From assembly GCF_001417735.1 (NCBI RefSeq), contig NZ_BBUZ01000030.1, positions 1-64,000 of the forward strand: a stretch of 64,000 nt of DNA, in the 5' to 3' direction. A model generated the notes under the pieces. The model ran no database searches. It was not told where the DNA came from and saw only the letters and a program-made list of their open reading frames with translations. Positions within the stretch are counted from its first letter, which is position 1. Each line of letters starts with the position of its first letter. Positions 26,438 through 36,364 of this stretch are shown in pieces. A program made the position numbers and the translations under genes. Source of the DNA: Streptomyces sp. NBRC 110028. Lineage in GTDB: Bacteria; Actinomycetota; Actinomycetes; Streptomycetales; Streptomycetaceae.

Positions 26438-28612
26438 CTACCCGACCGGTTTCCCCTGCTCAGCCGCCCCCGGCGCGCGCTTCCGCGCTCGGGCGTGCGC
26501 CGCCGCCAGAGCCTCGCGCGAGCGGTCCACGCGGATCGGCAGATCGCGCACCCGCTGCCCGGTCGCATGGTGGAAGGCGTTGGCGATCGCCGCCGCCGCG
26601 CCCACGATGCCCAGCTCGCCGATGCCCTTGCCGCGCACCGGATTGGGAGTGTCGTCCCGCTCGTCCAGCCAGACCGCCTCCAGCTTCGGGACATCGGCGC
26701 TGGCCGCCACGTGGTAGCCCGCGAAGTCGTGGTTGGCGAAGTCGCCGAAGACCGGATCGACCTCGCCGATCTCCAGCAGCGCCATCGACAGACCCATGGT
26801 CATGGCGCCCAGGAACTGCGAACGGGCCGTCTTCGGATTGACGATCCGCCCCGCGGCGAACACGCCCAGCATCCGGTCGACACGGACCTCGCCGGTGTCG
26901 GTGTCCACCCGGACCCGCGCGAAGTGGGCGCCGAAGGAGTGGCGGGAGAGCGAGGCCCGCAGTTCCACGTCCTTGATGGTGTCGGCCCGCGCCTCCAGCC
27001 CCCCGTCCGGGACCGCGCCGCCGTGGTTGTCCAGCTCCGCCAGCAGCGCACGGCAGGCCTTGTCCACCGCCCAGCCCCAGGAGGCCGTGCCCATCGAACC
27101 GCCCGCGAACGGCGCCATGCCGAGCGAGGCGCGCCCGATCTCCAGCCGCAGCCGCTCGACCGGGACGTCGAGGGCGTCCGCCGCCAGCTGGGTCAGCGCG
27201 GTGCGCCCGCCGGTCCCGATGTCGACGGCGCCGACCCGTACCGTGAACGTCCCGTCGGCCTCGGCCCGCGCCGTCGCCGAGGAGGGGAACACATAGTCCG
27301 GGTGGTGCGCGGAGGCCACGCCGGTGCCCACCAGCCAGCGCCCCTCGCGCCGGATGCCGGGCTTCGGATCGCGCAGCGCCCAGTCGAAGCGCGCGGCGCC
27401 CTCCCGCAGACACTCCACCAGACCGCGGCTGCTGAAGGGCTTGCCGCTGTCGGGGTCGACACCGGTGTCATTGCGGATCCGCAGCTCGACGGGGTCGATC
27501 TCCAGCTCGGTGGCCAGCTCGTCCATGGCCGACTCCAGCGCGAACATGCCCGGAGTGTGGCCGGGCGCGCGGAACCACGCCGGGGTGAGCACATCGAGCG
27601 GCGCCACCTTGACCGTCGTACGGACATGGGGCGCGCCGTACATCATCCGCGTCGAGCTCCCCGTCTGGTCCGCGAAGTCCACCATCGCGGAGCACTGCTG
27701 CACCACCTCGTGGTCGATCGCGGTCAGCCGCCCGTCGCGCTCGGCACCCAGCCGGATCCGCTGGATGGTGGGCGCCCGGTAGGGGATCAGCTGGAACATC
27801 TGCTGCCGGGTCAGCGCGATCTTCACCGGCCGGTCGAGGTGCTTCGCGGCGAGCCCCGCCAGCACGGCGGGGGAGCGCGGAATGCCCTTGGAGCCGAAAC
27901 CGCCGCCGACGTACTCCGCGACGACCTCCACCGCGCCCTCTTCGAGCCCGAACACCGCCGCCAGCAGCTGGGAGGACATGAACGGGCCCTGATCGGAGTT
28001 GTACAGCGTCAGCCGGTCCCCGTCCCAGACGGCGATGGCGGCATGCGGCTCCATCGGGCTGGTGTGCTCCACCGGGGTGGTGTACACGGCCTCGGTCCGC
28101 ACCGGCGCGGCCGCCAGCGCACCCTCGGTGTCACCGCGCTCGACGAACCCGGGGCTGCCGTCGGTCACCTGCTCGGCGACACGGGCCCGCTCGTCGTCGA
28201 AGCGCAGCAGCACATCGTGCGGCTCCTGCTCGTAGCTCACCCGCACCGCCGCCGCGCCCTCGCGCGCCGCCTCCAGCGACGTGGCCACCACCGCGGCCAC
28301 GATCTGGCCGTGGTACGCCACCTCGGGGGATTGCAGCACGAACAGATCGGGGCTCGCCGGTGCCTCCGTGTTCAGCCGGGGGGCGTTGCCGGAGTCCAGC
28401 ACCGCCAGCACACCGGGCAGGGCCAGCGCCGGGGCGCCGTCGACCGCCGTCACCCGGCCGCGGGCGATGGTGGCCTGCACCGGCCACACATAGCCCACGT
28501 CGGGCGTCGGGAACTCATACGCGTAGCACGCCGCGCCGGTGACCTTGTCGAGGCCGTCGATCCGGGTCATCGGCGCGCCGACGGTCTGCCGGGTGGTGGT
28601 CGCGGTGGTCAT
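26438..28612 (-). CDS. Molybdenum-cofactor subunit of a PaoC/XDH-type aldehyde oxidoreductase
   Basis: 724 residues. Begins RQTVGAPMTRIDGLDKVTGA, the usual start of these large subunits, with the cofactor-binding segments GGGFGSKG (about 235), RAPGHTPGMFALESAMDEL and GGRTALTQLAADAL, and the catalytic-glutamate motif GKGIGELG near the C-terminus. It has no signal peptide and should act in the cytoplasm on aldehydes or N-heterocycles. Its start overlaps the FAD subunit stop by four bases (ATGA) with AAGGA upstream. Closest resemblance is to E. coli PaoC (YagR) rather than true xanthine dehydrogenase. Confidence 0.92.
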   Translation of the reverse strand: MTTATTTRQTVGAPMTRIDGLDKVTGAACYAYEFPTPDVGYVWPVQATIARGRVTAVDGAPALALPGVLAVLDSGNAPRLNTEAPASPDLFVLQSPEVAYHGQIVAAVVATSLEAAREGAAAVRVSYEQEPHDVLLRFDDERARVAEQVTDGSPGFVERGDTEGALAAAPVRTEAVYTTPVEHTSPMEPHAAIAVWDGDRLTLYNSDQGPFMSSQLLAAVFGLEEGAVEVVAEYVGGGFGSKGIPRSPAVLAGLAAKHLDRPVKIALTRQQMFQLIPYRAPTIQRIRLGAERDGRLTAIDHEVVQQCSAMVDFADQTGSSTRMMYGAPHVRTTVKVAPLDVLTPAWFRAPGHTPGMFALESAMDELATELEIDPVELRIRNDTGVDPDSGKPFSSRGLVECLREGAARFDWALRDPKPGIRREGRWLVGTGVASAHHPDYVFPSSATARAEADGTFTVRVGAVDIGTGGRTALTQLAADALDVPVERLRLEIGRASLGMAPFAGGSMGTASWGWAVDKACRALLAELDNHGGAVPDGGLEARADTIKDVELRASLSRHSFGAHFARVRVDTDTGEVRVDRMLGVFAAGRIVNPKTARSQFLGAMTMGLSMALLEIGEVDPVFGDFANHDFAGYHVAASADVPKLEAVWLDERDDTPNPVRGKGIGELGIVGAAAAIANAFHHATGQRVRDLPIRVDRSREALAAAHARARKRAPGAAEQGKPVG

Positions 28613-29606
28613 GCGCGGTCCTTCCTCACGACGAGATCGCGGATGACCGCGACGATGAGATCGGTGGCCAGGTCCACCTTGAACGCGTTGTCCGGCAGCG
28701 GGCGCGCCCGCGCCAGTTCGGCGCGGGCCGCCTCGCGCAGCGTGTCCTCGTCCGGCAGGGCGCCGCGCAGCCGCTCCTCGGCGATCCGGGCGCGCCACGG
28801 GCGCGGCGCCACGCCGCCGAGCGCGACCGCCACGTCCGTGAGCGTGCCGTCCTCCGCCACCGACACCGAGGCCGCCACGCTCACCAGCGCGAAAGCGTAC
28901 GACCAGCGGTCGCGCACCTTGCGGTACCGCATGGCGGCGCCGCCCGGGGGAGGGGGCAGCTCGATGGCGGTGATGAGGTCCCCGTGGCCGAGCACGGTCT
29001 CCCGGTGCGGAGTGTCACCGGGCAGCCGGTACAGCTCCTCGACCGGGACGGTGCGTGTGGCGCCGTCCACCGATCGCAGATGCGCCACCGCGTCCAGCGC
29101 GACGAGCGCCACCGCCATGTCGGAGGGATGGGAGGCCACACAGTGGTCGGAGGTGCCCAGCACGGCCAGGTCGCGGTGCGCGCCCCCGATGGCCGGACAA
29201 CCCGAGCCCGGTTCACGCTTGTTGCACGGCTTGGACACGTCCTGGAAGTACACGCAGCGGGTGCGCTGCAGCAGATTGCCACCCACCGTGGCCACCGTCC
29301 GCAACTGCCCGGAGGCGCCCGCCAGCAGCGCCTGTGCCAGCAGCGGGAAGCGCTCCCGGACGCCCGGGTCGCCCGCCAGGTCGCCGTTGCGCACGGTGGC
29401 GCCGATCAGCGCCGAACCGTCGGCGCGGTGCTCGATCCGGTCGTACGGCAGCCGGGACACGTCGATCAGCAGCCCCGGGTCCGCCACCCCGAGCTTCATC
29501 AGGTCCACGAGATTGGTCCCGCCGCCCAGATACGTGGCGTCGGGCCGCTCGGTCATCAGTGCGGCCGCCTCGGCGGCATCGCCCGCACGGGCGTAGGCGA
29601 ACTCCT

Positions 29607-29610
<4 letters not shown>
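28609..29610 (-). CDS. FAD and [4Fe-4S] subunit of the aldehyde oxidoreductase (PaoB-like)
   Basis: 333 residues. The FAD-binding loops are LGGGTNLVDLM (about 28-38) and TVGGNLLQ (about 108-115). Four cysteines at 119, 129, 138 and 157 (TRCVYFQD, KPCNKREPGSGC, SDHCVASHPSD) match the extra iron-sulfur cluster site that distinguishes PaoB/YagS from most XDH FAD subunits. It passes electrons between the molybdenum and [2Fe-2S] centres and FAD. GTG 29610 has GGAGG 6 bases upstream and overlaps the previous stop (GTGA). Confidence 0.92.
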
Positions 29611-30201
<591 letters not shown>

Positions 30202-30203
<2 letters not shown>

Positions 30204-30216
30204 ACATTGAATGTAT
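30202..30216. promoter_or_regulatory. Palindromic operator between the oxidoreductase operon and xdhC
   Basis: Perfect 15-bp palindrome ATACATT-G-AATGTAT, with another half-like TTACATT at 30224-30230, in a 50-bp divergent gap. The form is typical of TetR-family operators. It covers the annotated ATG of the [2Fe-2S] subunit. Confidence 0.75.
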
Positions 30217-30253
30217 CAACCTCTTACATTCCTGGCGAGGAGAATGAGGAACC

Positions 30254-31405
30254 ATGCGAGACGTCGAAGCGGAGATGCACCGATGGTGGCGCGCCGGTGA
30301 GACCTTCGCCCGGGCGACGGTGGTCGCCACCTGGCACTCCTCACCGCTGCCACCGGGCACGAGCATGCTGGTCGGACCCGACGGGTCCGCCGTCGGCAGC
30401 GTCTCCGGAGGGTGTGTGGAGGGCGCGGTCTACGAACTGGCCCAGGAGGTCACCGCAAGCGGCACACCGGTCCTCGAGCGCTACGGGGTCAGCGATGACG
30501 ACGCCTTCGCGGTCGGCCTGACCTGCGGGGGAGTCATCGACGTCTTCGTGGAGCGCGTCGACCGCGCCGCCTTCCCCGAATACGACGAGGTGGCCGCGGC
30601 GGTGCGGAAAAGCGAACCGGTGGCCGAGGTCATCTGCGTGGCCGTCGCCGGCCCCGACCCGGCCGGGCGGCTCGGCCGGCGGCTGGTGGTCCGGCCGGAC
30701 ACCGCCACCGGCTCGCTGGGCTCGCCGCGGCTGGACGCGGCGGTCGCCGAGGACGCGCGCGGACTGCTGGCGGGCGGGCGCACCGGCACCCTGCGCTACG
30801 GCTACGACGGTGTCCGCACCGACGAGGAGTTGACCCTGTTCGTGTCGGCGCACGCCGCACCGCCACGGATGCTGGTCTTCGGCGCCGTCGACTTCGCGGC
30901 GGCCATGGCCCGTATCGGCGGGTACCTCGGCTACCACGTCACCGTCTGCGACGCGCGGCCCGTCTTCGCGACGAAGCGCCGCTTCCCCGAGGCCCACGAG
31001 GTGGTGGCCGACTGGCCGCACCGCTATCTGCGCACCGAGGCCGAGGCGGGCCGGGTGGACGAGCGGACCGTGGTGTGCGTCCTCACCCACGACCCGAAGT
31101 TCGACGTGCCGCTGCTGGAGGAGGCGCTGCGGCTGCCGCTGGCGTACGTCGGCGCCATGGGCTCCCGGCGCACCCACGAGGACCGGCTGCGCCGGCTGCG
31201 CGACACCGGGATCGGTGAGGACCGGCTGGCCCGGCTCGCCTCCCCGATCGGCCTGGACCTCGGCGCCCGGACCCCCGAGGAGACCGCGGTCAGCATCGCC
31301 GCCGAGATCATCGCCGATCGCTGGGACGGCAGCGGCGCCCGGCTGACCTCGCTCACCGGCCGCATCCACGGGCCCCATTCGGTGCGCCCGGCGGCCGAGG
31401 GCTGA
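30254..31405 (+). CDS. XdhC/CoxI-family molybdenum-enzyme maturation factor
   Basis: 383 residues. The N-terminal XdhC domain has VGSVSGGCVEGAVYE and the C-terminal Rossmann-like XdhC_C domain has LVFGAVDFAAAMARIG and VGAMGSRRTHEDRL. Family members bind molybdenum cofactor and help its sulfuration and insertion into XDH-type enzymes. It faces the PaoABC-type operon across the operator, fitting dedicated maturation of that enzyme (as PaoD in E. coli). GAGG lies about 5 bases before ATG 30254. Confidence 0.9.
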   Translation: MRDVEAEMHRWWRAGETFARATVVATWHSSPLPPGTSMLVGPDGSAVGSVSGGCVEGAVYELAQEVTASGTPVLERYGVSDDDAFAVGLTCGGVIDVFVERVDRAAFPEYDEVAAAVRKSEPVAEVICVAVAGPDPAGRLGRRLVVRPDTATGSLGSPRLDAAVAEDARGLLAGGRTGTLRYGYDGVRTDEELTLFVSAHAAPPRMLVFGAVDFAAAMARIGGYLGYHVTVCDARPVFATKRRFPEAHEVVADWPHRYLRTEAEAGRVDERTVVCVLTHDPKFDVPLLEEALRLPLAYVGAMGSRRTHEDRLRRLRDTGIGEDRLARLASPIGLDLGARTPEETAVSIAAEIIADRWDGSGARLTSLTGRIHGPHSVRPAAEG

Positions 31406-31485
31406 GACGGGCACACGGCCCCCGGCCGCGGACCGCCATCATGGTCCGACGACCGAAGCGGGCACAGGAGGAGACCACAACAGCC

Positions 31486-32847
31486 GTGGAAACCGCACGT
31501 AGTACGGACGACACCGGAGAACCACGCCAGGGCGACCCGATCGCCGACCCGCCCGAGGGCACGGCCGCCCCGCCGAAGACCGGCTGGCGCCGCTGGGTCA
31601 TGGACACCCGGCCGCTGCGCCACCGCCCCTTCCGCCGGCTGTGGACCTCCACCACCGTCACCGCCGTCGGCAGTCAGCTGACCGCCGTCGCCGTGCCCAA
31701 GCAGATCTACGACATCACCGACTCCTCGGCCTGGGTCGGTTATGCGAGTTTCGCCGGACTCGTGCCGCTCGTGGTGTTCGGGCTGTGGGGCGGCGTGGTG
31801 GCCGACCGGATGGACCGGCGCACCCTGATGCTGGTCACCAACGTGGGGATCGCCGTCACCTCGCTGCTGTTCTGGGCGCAGTCCTTCGCCGGTCTCGACT
31901 CGGTGGCGCTGCTGATCGTGCTGCTCGCCGCCCAGCAGGGGTTCTTCGGGATGAACTCCCCGGCCCGCAACGCCTCCATCGCCCGGCTCGTCCCCGCCCA
32001 TGAGCTGCCCGCCGCGGGCGCCCTGCAGTCCACCGTCGCCCAGACGGGCATGATCGTCGGCCCGCTGCTGGCGGGCGCGCTGATACCCGTCGTCGGCCTG
32101 CCCGCCCTCTACCTGGCCGACGCCGTCGCGCTCTGCGCCACGCTGTGGGCCGTCTGGCGGCTTCCCGCCCTGCCACCTCTGTCGTCGTCCGTGCGCGAGT
32201 CCTCCGTGCGGGAGGGCGAGCCGGACGGGAGGTCGCGGGCCGGATGGCGCGATGTGGCCGACGGGTTCCGCTACATCACCGCCCACCGGGTGCTGCTGCT
32301 GTCCTTCCTCGCGGACATCATCGCCATGGTCTTCGGCATGCCCCGGGCGCTGTTCCCCCAGCTCGCCTCGCACACCTACGCGCCCTGGGGCGAGGGCTTC
32401 GCGCTCGGCCTGCTCTTCGCCGCGATCCCGCTCGGGGCGGTGGCCGGCGGGCTGCTGTCGGGCACCTTCTCACGGGCCCGCCGCCACGGCCTCATGGTCA
32501 TCGTCGCCGTGGTGGCCTGGGGCCTGGCCATCAGCGGCGTCGGCCTCAGCTCCAGCCTGTGGTGGGCGGCCGCGTTCCTCGCCGTCGCCGGCGTGGCCGA
32601 CATGGTGTCCATGGTGTTCCGCGGCGCGATCCTCCAGTCCGCGGCCACCGACCACATGCGCGGCCGGATGCAGGGCGTGTTCACCGTCGTGGTGGCGGGC
32701 GGCCCGCGCATCGCCGATCTGCTGCACGGCACGGCGGGCTCCCTCCTCGGGCCGCGCACCGCGGTCGCCGCGGGTGGGCTGCTGGTCGCCGTGCTGATGC
32801 TCGGCCTGGCCGTCGCGGTGCCCGGCTTCCGGCGCTACACGGCCTGA
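31486..32847 (+). CDS. MFS transporter (EntS-like, MFS_3 group)
   Basis: 453 residues from GTG 31486, about 12 membrane segments. Family marks are PFRRLWTSTTVTAVGSQLTA at the start of helix 1, GLWGGVVADRMDRRTLML (loop 2-3 motif with DRMDRR) and the internal equivalent later. Related proteins export siderophores and other small molecules; substrate unknown. AGGAGGAG at 31466-31473 fits GTG 31486 better than ATG 31441, though the 12-base spacing is long. It follows xdhC by 80 bases and may be cotranscribed. It ends at a strong hairpin. Confidence 0.85.
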   Translation: METARSTDDTGEPRQGDPIADPPEGTAAPPKTGWRRWVMDTRPLRHRPFRRLWTSTTVTAVGSQLTAVAVPKQIYDITDSSAWVGYASFAGLVPLVVFGLWGGVVADRMDRRTLMLVTNVGIAVTSLLFWAQSFAGLDSVALLIVLLAAQQGFFGMNSPARNASIARLVPAHELPAAGALQSTVAQTGMIVGPLLAGALIPVVGLPALYLADAVALCATLWAVWRLPALPPLSSSVRESSVREGEPDGRSRAGWRDVADGFRYITAHRVLLLSFLADIIAMVFGMPRALFPQLASHTYAPWGEGFALGLLFAAIPLGAVAGGLLSGTFSRARRHGLMVIVAVVAWGLAISGVGLSSSLWWAAAFLAVAGVADMVSMVFRGAILQSAATDHMRGRMQGVFTVVVAGGPRIADLLHGTAGSLLGPRTAVAAGGLLVAVLMLGLAVAVPGFRRYTA

Positions 32848-32853
32848 GGGCCG

Positions 32854-32887
32854 CCCCGCGCGCGCCCACGGACGGGCGCGCGCGGGG
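32854..32887. terminator. Bidirectional hairpin terminator
   Basis: Perfect 14-bp stem (32854-32867 with 32874-32887), loop of 6, between the convergent MFS and 6-phosphogluconate dehydrogenase genes. Confidence 0.85.
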
Positions 32888-32897
32888 CCGCCCGGTC

Positions 32898-34352
32898 TCA
32901 GGCGCCGCGCTCGTCGCGGTCCTGACCCCAGTAGGTGTGGAACGAACCGTCGCGGTCGGTGCGCCGGTAGGTGTGGGCGCCGAAGAAGTCCCGCTGCCCC
33001 TGCACCAGCGCCGCGGGCAGCCGCTCCGAGCGCAGCGCGTCGTAGTACGCCAGCGCCGCCGAGAAGCCCGGCGCCGGGACGCCCAGCTCGACGGAGGTGG
33101 ACACCACCCGCCGCCAGGCGTCCTGCGCCTCGCCCAGCGCCTGCGAGAAGTAGTCGTCGGCCAGCAGCGTGACCGGCTTGTGCTCCTTGCCGTACGCCTC
33201 GGTGATCCGGTTCAGGAAGCGGGCCCGGATGATGCAGCCGCCGCGCCAGATGCGGGCCACCGCACCGGGGTCGATGTCCCAGCCGTACTCCTGGCTGCCC
33301 GCCTGGATCTGGTGGATGCCCTGCGCGTACGCCACGATCTTCGACGCGTACAGGGCCTGCTCGACCTCATCGGCGAACCGCTCCGCCGCCTCGCCCGTGA
33401 GCCGCTCGGCGGCGGGCCCGGGCAGCCCCTGCGCGGCGTCCCGCACATCGGCGTGGCCCGACAGCGAGCGCGCGAACACCGCCTCTGCGATACCGCTCAC
33501 CGGAACGCCCAGGTCCAGTGCGGTCTGCACGGTCCAGCGGCCGGTGCCCTTCTGCTCGGCCTGGTCCAGTACCACGTCCACGAACGGCTTGCCCGTCGCG
33601 GCATCGGTGTGCGCCAGCACCTCGGCGGTGATCTCGATCAGATACGACTCCAGCCGACCGCCGTTCCAGGTGCGGAACACCTCCGCGATCTCGCCCGGCG
33701 TGAGCCCCAGGGCGCGGCGCAGCAGGTCGTACGACTCCGCGATGAGCTGCATGTCCGCGTACTCGATGCCGTTGTGGACCATCTTCACGAAGTGTCCGGC
33801 GCCGTCCGGGCCGATGTGGGTGCAGCACGGCGTGCCGTCCACCTTGGCGGAGATGCTCTCCAGCAGCGGGCCGAGCGACTTGTAGGATTCCACCGAACCG
33901 CCGGGCATGATGCTGGGCCCGTTGAGGGCGCCCTCCTCGCCGCCGGAGATGCCGGTGCCGACGAAGTGCAGCCCGCGCTCGCGCAGCGCCTTCTCCCGGC
34001 GCCGGGTGTCCTCGAAGTGTGCGTTGCCCCCGTCGATGATCACGTCGCCCTCTTCGAGGAGGGGTGCGAATTCCTCGATGACGGCGTCGGTGGGCGCCCC
34101 CGCCTTGACCATGATGACCAGCCGCCGCGGCCGCTGGAGGGCGGCGACGAATTCCGCGGCGGTCTCGGTGGCGACGAAGTCACCCTCGTGGCCGTGCTCC
34201 TCGATCAGGGCCTTGGTCTTGGCAGACGTGCGGTTGTGGAGGGCGACGGTGTGCCCGTGCCGGGCGAAGTTGCGGGCGAGGTTGCTGCCCATGACAGCGA
34301 GTCCGGTGACGCCGATCTGGGCGGTGGGCTGGGTGGTGGACGGGCTGGGCAT
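32898..34352 (-). CDS. gnd: 6-phosphogluconate dehydrogenase, decarboxylating
   Basis: 484 residues, the usual length of the long form. NADP site GVTGLAVMGSNLARN, substrate loop VGTGISGGEEGA and catalytic GHFVKMVHNGIEYADMQ are all intact, and the C-terminal helical half (WRGGCIIRARFLN, FFGAHTYRRTD) is complete. It oxidises 6-phosphogluconate to ribulose 5-phosphate and CO2 in the pentose phosphate pathway. ATG 34352 has AGGAGTGG upstream. Monocistronic. A second gnd elsewhere in the genome would be usual for Streptomyces. Confidence 0.96.
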   Translation of the reverse strand: MPSPSTTQPTAQIGVTGLAVMGSNLARNFARHGHTVALHNRTSAKTKALIEEHGHEGDFVATETAAEFVAALQRPRRLVIMVKAGAPTDAVIEEFAPLLEEGDVIIDGGNAHFEDTRRREKALRERGLHFVGTGISGGEEGALNGPSIMPGGSVESYKSLGPLLESISAKVDGTPCCTHIGPDGAGHFVKMVHNGIEYADMQLIAESYDLLRRALGLTPGEIAEVFRTWNGGRLESYLIEITAEVLAHTDAATGKPFVDVVLDQAEQKGTGRWTVQTALDLGVPVSGIAEAVFARSLSGHADVRDAAQGLPGPAAERLTGEAAERFADEVEQALYASKIVAYAQGIHQIQAGSQEYGWDIDPGAVARIWRGGCIIRARFLNRITEAYGKEHKPVTLLADDYFSQALGEAQDAWRRVVSTSVELGVPAPGFSAALAYYDALRSERLPAALVQGQRDFFGAHTYRRTDRDGSFHTYWGQDRDERGA

Positions 34353-34615
34353 ACGGTGTTCCACTCCTGTCACGCGCGTCGAAATCTTATGCGAGCAGCA
34401 ACGACCAGGGGGCGGGGGTCCCTCCCGCTCGGTCAGCCGGGTTTCGCCCGGTCATAGTTACACGATGTGCTCGGCGCGTGGATGCGTGTCCGAAGAAAGC
34501 GGCCGGAGTGTGTCAGGTTTCTCCCACTTGCGCGAGGCGCCACCTTGTGGCGTATCCACAAGGTGGCGCGACGGGTGTGCTGTGGGCCACTGGACCCGAA
34601 TGGCGGAAGCGGCGG
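34353..34615. other. Intergenic region upstream of gnd
   Basis: 263 bases. It contains the lipoprotein-gene terminator hairpin at 34537-34569 and, nearer gnd, a less GC-rich stretch (34370-34470) that should hold the gnd promoter. No ORF with a ribosome site. Confidence 0.45.
34537..34569 (-). terminator. Hairpin terminator
   Basis: Perfect 14-bp inverted repeat (34537-34550 with 34556-34569) and a 5-base loop, 47 bases downstream of the lipoprotein gene on the minus strand. Its sequence is less GC-only than the other hairpins here. Confidence 0.7.
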
Positions 34616-35605
34616 CTACGAGCCGGTGCTCAGCGTTCCCTGTTCCCGGTCGGCGATGGTGGCCAGTGCCCGGCCTACCAATGCTCGATAGGCACTGATC
34701 TCAGGAGCCCGGTCCTCCATGATCCGGCGACCCTCCCTGCCGATGAGCGAGCGCGCCACGCGGGAGCGTCCCACCGCGCGATCACATGTGGCGTCGGCGA
34801 CCGCTTGGGAGACCTCCCGGTGGTGCAGCCGCTCGACGCGGGTGCGGGACATCGTCTGCTGCCTGCTCGCCGCGCGGGCGATCCGATTCCTCGCGTCGTC
34901 GGGGGAGCTGAACCGGAAACCGTGCGAGGACATACAGTCGCTCCAGGGCTTCACGGTGGCTGTGAGCTCACGTGCTGCTCGCACGCGATTGTCCACCTCT
35001 GCGGGCAGATTCACCACGGTGGTGTTGGCGATCAGCCACTTCTTGAGGTCTCCGTAGAGCCGCTTCTCCGCCTGGGCGGTGCAGCCGTCGGTGTAGACGA
35101 AGGTGACCTCCCCGGAGGGCAGACGGGCGTCGAGACGGTGCGCCGGAGTACCGAAGAGAGCCGCGGAGTAGCGCTCCTGGCGCCGGCGGGACAGGGACGC
35201 GGCGTAGGCCGCGTTGGGGTCGGTCGGCTTCGCCGTACGTACGGTGGTAACGCCGTAACCGAACCGGCGGTGGAGCGGTATGTCGTCGCCGCGGTCAAGT
35301 CCCCGTGCCGCCGCGGCGTCGCCGTCCGCCGGATGCCATGACACCGGCTGATAGTGCCATCCGCGCCGGGCCATACAAGCGGCGATGGCGTGTTCCTGCG
35401 CCTCGAACAGCCGCTTGCGTGTCGTCGGGGCGCCCCGTAACCGGTCCAGATCCTTCGTCGCCGCCGGAGCCGACGTGCTGGAGGCGGTGATCGGCGCATC
35501 GCCGCGGTCAGCGGTGCAGGCAGTGGTGAGCAACAGGGCGAGAGCCGAACACGCCGCGCCCAGTGACGCTTTTGACCAGGGCGAGCGCGGGTGACGTGCG
35601 GACAC
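34616..35605 (-). CDS. Putative lipoprotein of unknown function
   Basis: 329 residues. The signal peptide ends LALLLTTACTAD, an acceptable though unusual lipobox (Thr at -3), so it is probably lipid-anchored outside the membrane. The mature part is charged and helical with conserved-looking Cys pairs (AACMARRGWHY, YTDGCTAQAEKRLY, WSDCMSSHGFRF, DATCDRAVG), suggesting disulfides. I do not recognise a named family. GTG 35605 has GGAGG 6 bases upstream, which decides the start. It lies downstream of the I36 inhibitor gene but a strong hairpin separates them. Confidence 0.75.
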   Translation of the reverse strand: MSARHPRSPWSKASLGAACSALALLLTTACTADRGDAPITASSTSAPAATKDLDRLRGAPTTRKRLFEAQEHAIAACMARRGWHYQPVSWHPADGDAAAARGLDRGDDIPLHRRFGYGVTTVRTAKPTDPNAAYAASLSRRRQERYSAALFGTPAHRLDARLPSGEVTFVYTDGCTAQAEKRLYGDLKKWLIANTTVVNLPAEVDNRVRAARELTATVKPWSDCMSSHGFRFSSPDDARNRIARAASRQQTMSRTRVERLHHREVSQAVADATCDRAVGRSRVARSLIGREGRRIMEDRAPEISAYRALVGRALATIADREQGTLSTGS

Positions 35606-35633
35606 GGGGGAACCTCCACAGCGGGGGCGGGAG

Positions 35634-35661
35634 CCCGCGCTGTCTTGGGCGACAGCGCGGG
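35634..35661 (-). terminator. Hairpin terminator of the I36 gene
   Basis: Perfect 11-bp stem (35634-35644 with 35651-35661), loop of 6, 36 bases after the I36-type gene stop. Confidence 0.75.
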
Positions 35662-35696
35662 ACCGGGACGGCCGGTGGCCGCCTGTTGACGCGTCT

Positions 35697-36077
35697 TCAG
35701 CAGTTCCAGGTCCAGATGTTTCCTTCGCCCCGGTTGGCGGGGTTGTGGTGCGACCAGCCGTGTCCCTTGGGCAGGCAGCCGAGGGTCCGGCCGCCGTCGC
35801 CGATGAGGTAGACGCCCATGCCGGAGGTGCCGGAGTTCCACGACGACTCGTCGTTGTGCCACGAGCCGAAGTCCCGCCAGCTGCGGTTGGTGTCCTTGTA
35901 GATGTAGCGGGTGCCCTCGTAGTTGTACAAGGACCAGACGCAGTAGTAGCCCGAGACGCACTGCTGGGCCTGCGGGGACGCGGTCGCGGCGGTTGCCGGT
36001 CCGGATACGGCAACACCACCCACGGTCGCCAGGGCCAGGGCGGCCGCTGAGGCGGCGGCGCGGAAATTGATTTTCAC
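35697..36077 (-). CDS. Secreted peptidase inhibitor, I36 family-like
   Basis: 126 residues with a clear signal peptide (MKINFRAAASAAALALATVG, cleaved near SGPATAATA). The mature domain has four Cys (QQCVSGYYCVW, LGCLPK, WTWNC), enough for two disulfides, and the crystallin-like pattern (YEGTRYIYKDTNRSWRDFG, NDESSWNS) of Streptomyces metalloproteinase inhibitor SMPI. It may restrain the strain's own secreted proteases. GTG 36077 has AAGGAG 10 bases upstream. Confidence 0.82.
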   Translation of the reverse strand: MKINFRAAASAAALALATVGGVAVSGPATAATASPQAQQCVSGYYCVWSLYNYEGTRYIYKDTNRSWRDFGSWHNDESSWNSGTSGMGVYLIGDGGRTLGCLPKGHGWSHHNPANRGEGNIWTWNC

Positions 36078-36364
36078 GGTGCATGCACTCCTTCGGGATC
36101 GTGACGCCAGTGCCGGATTTCGAGCACAGCAACAGGCAACCGCTCGTGCATAAAAGCTCAGTGAATTCAGGTGTCACCGAACTGACGTTCTCCTTCGAAG
36201 GTCTTTGTCCTGGTCACTGCCGCTTCCCATGACCTGTCCGGTAGCGCGGAAAGTCTCGCGATCGGACTTTCGGAATCGTGGCTGGTTGCGCACTGGGGCC
36301 GCTTCTACCGGGGGACTACCGTGATCAGGCATCCGTTGAAAAGGAGCATGGGGGCGAGCGGAGA
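36078..36364. other. Divergent intergenic region
   Basis: 287 bases between the I36-type gene and the SARP-type regulator, lower in GC than neighbours and without a supported ORF. It should contain both promoters; no confident elements are seen. Confidence 0.4.

Noticed and set aside
26294..29596. 1100-codon plus-strand open frame opposite the oxidoreductase genes
   Set aside because: Shadow; the minus-strand genes have clear cofactor motifs and coupled starts.
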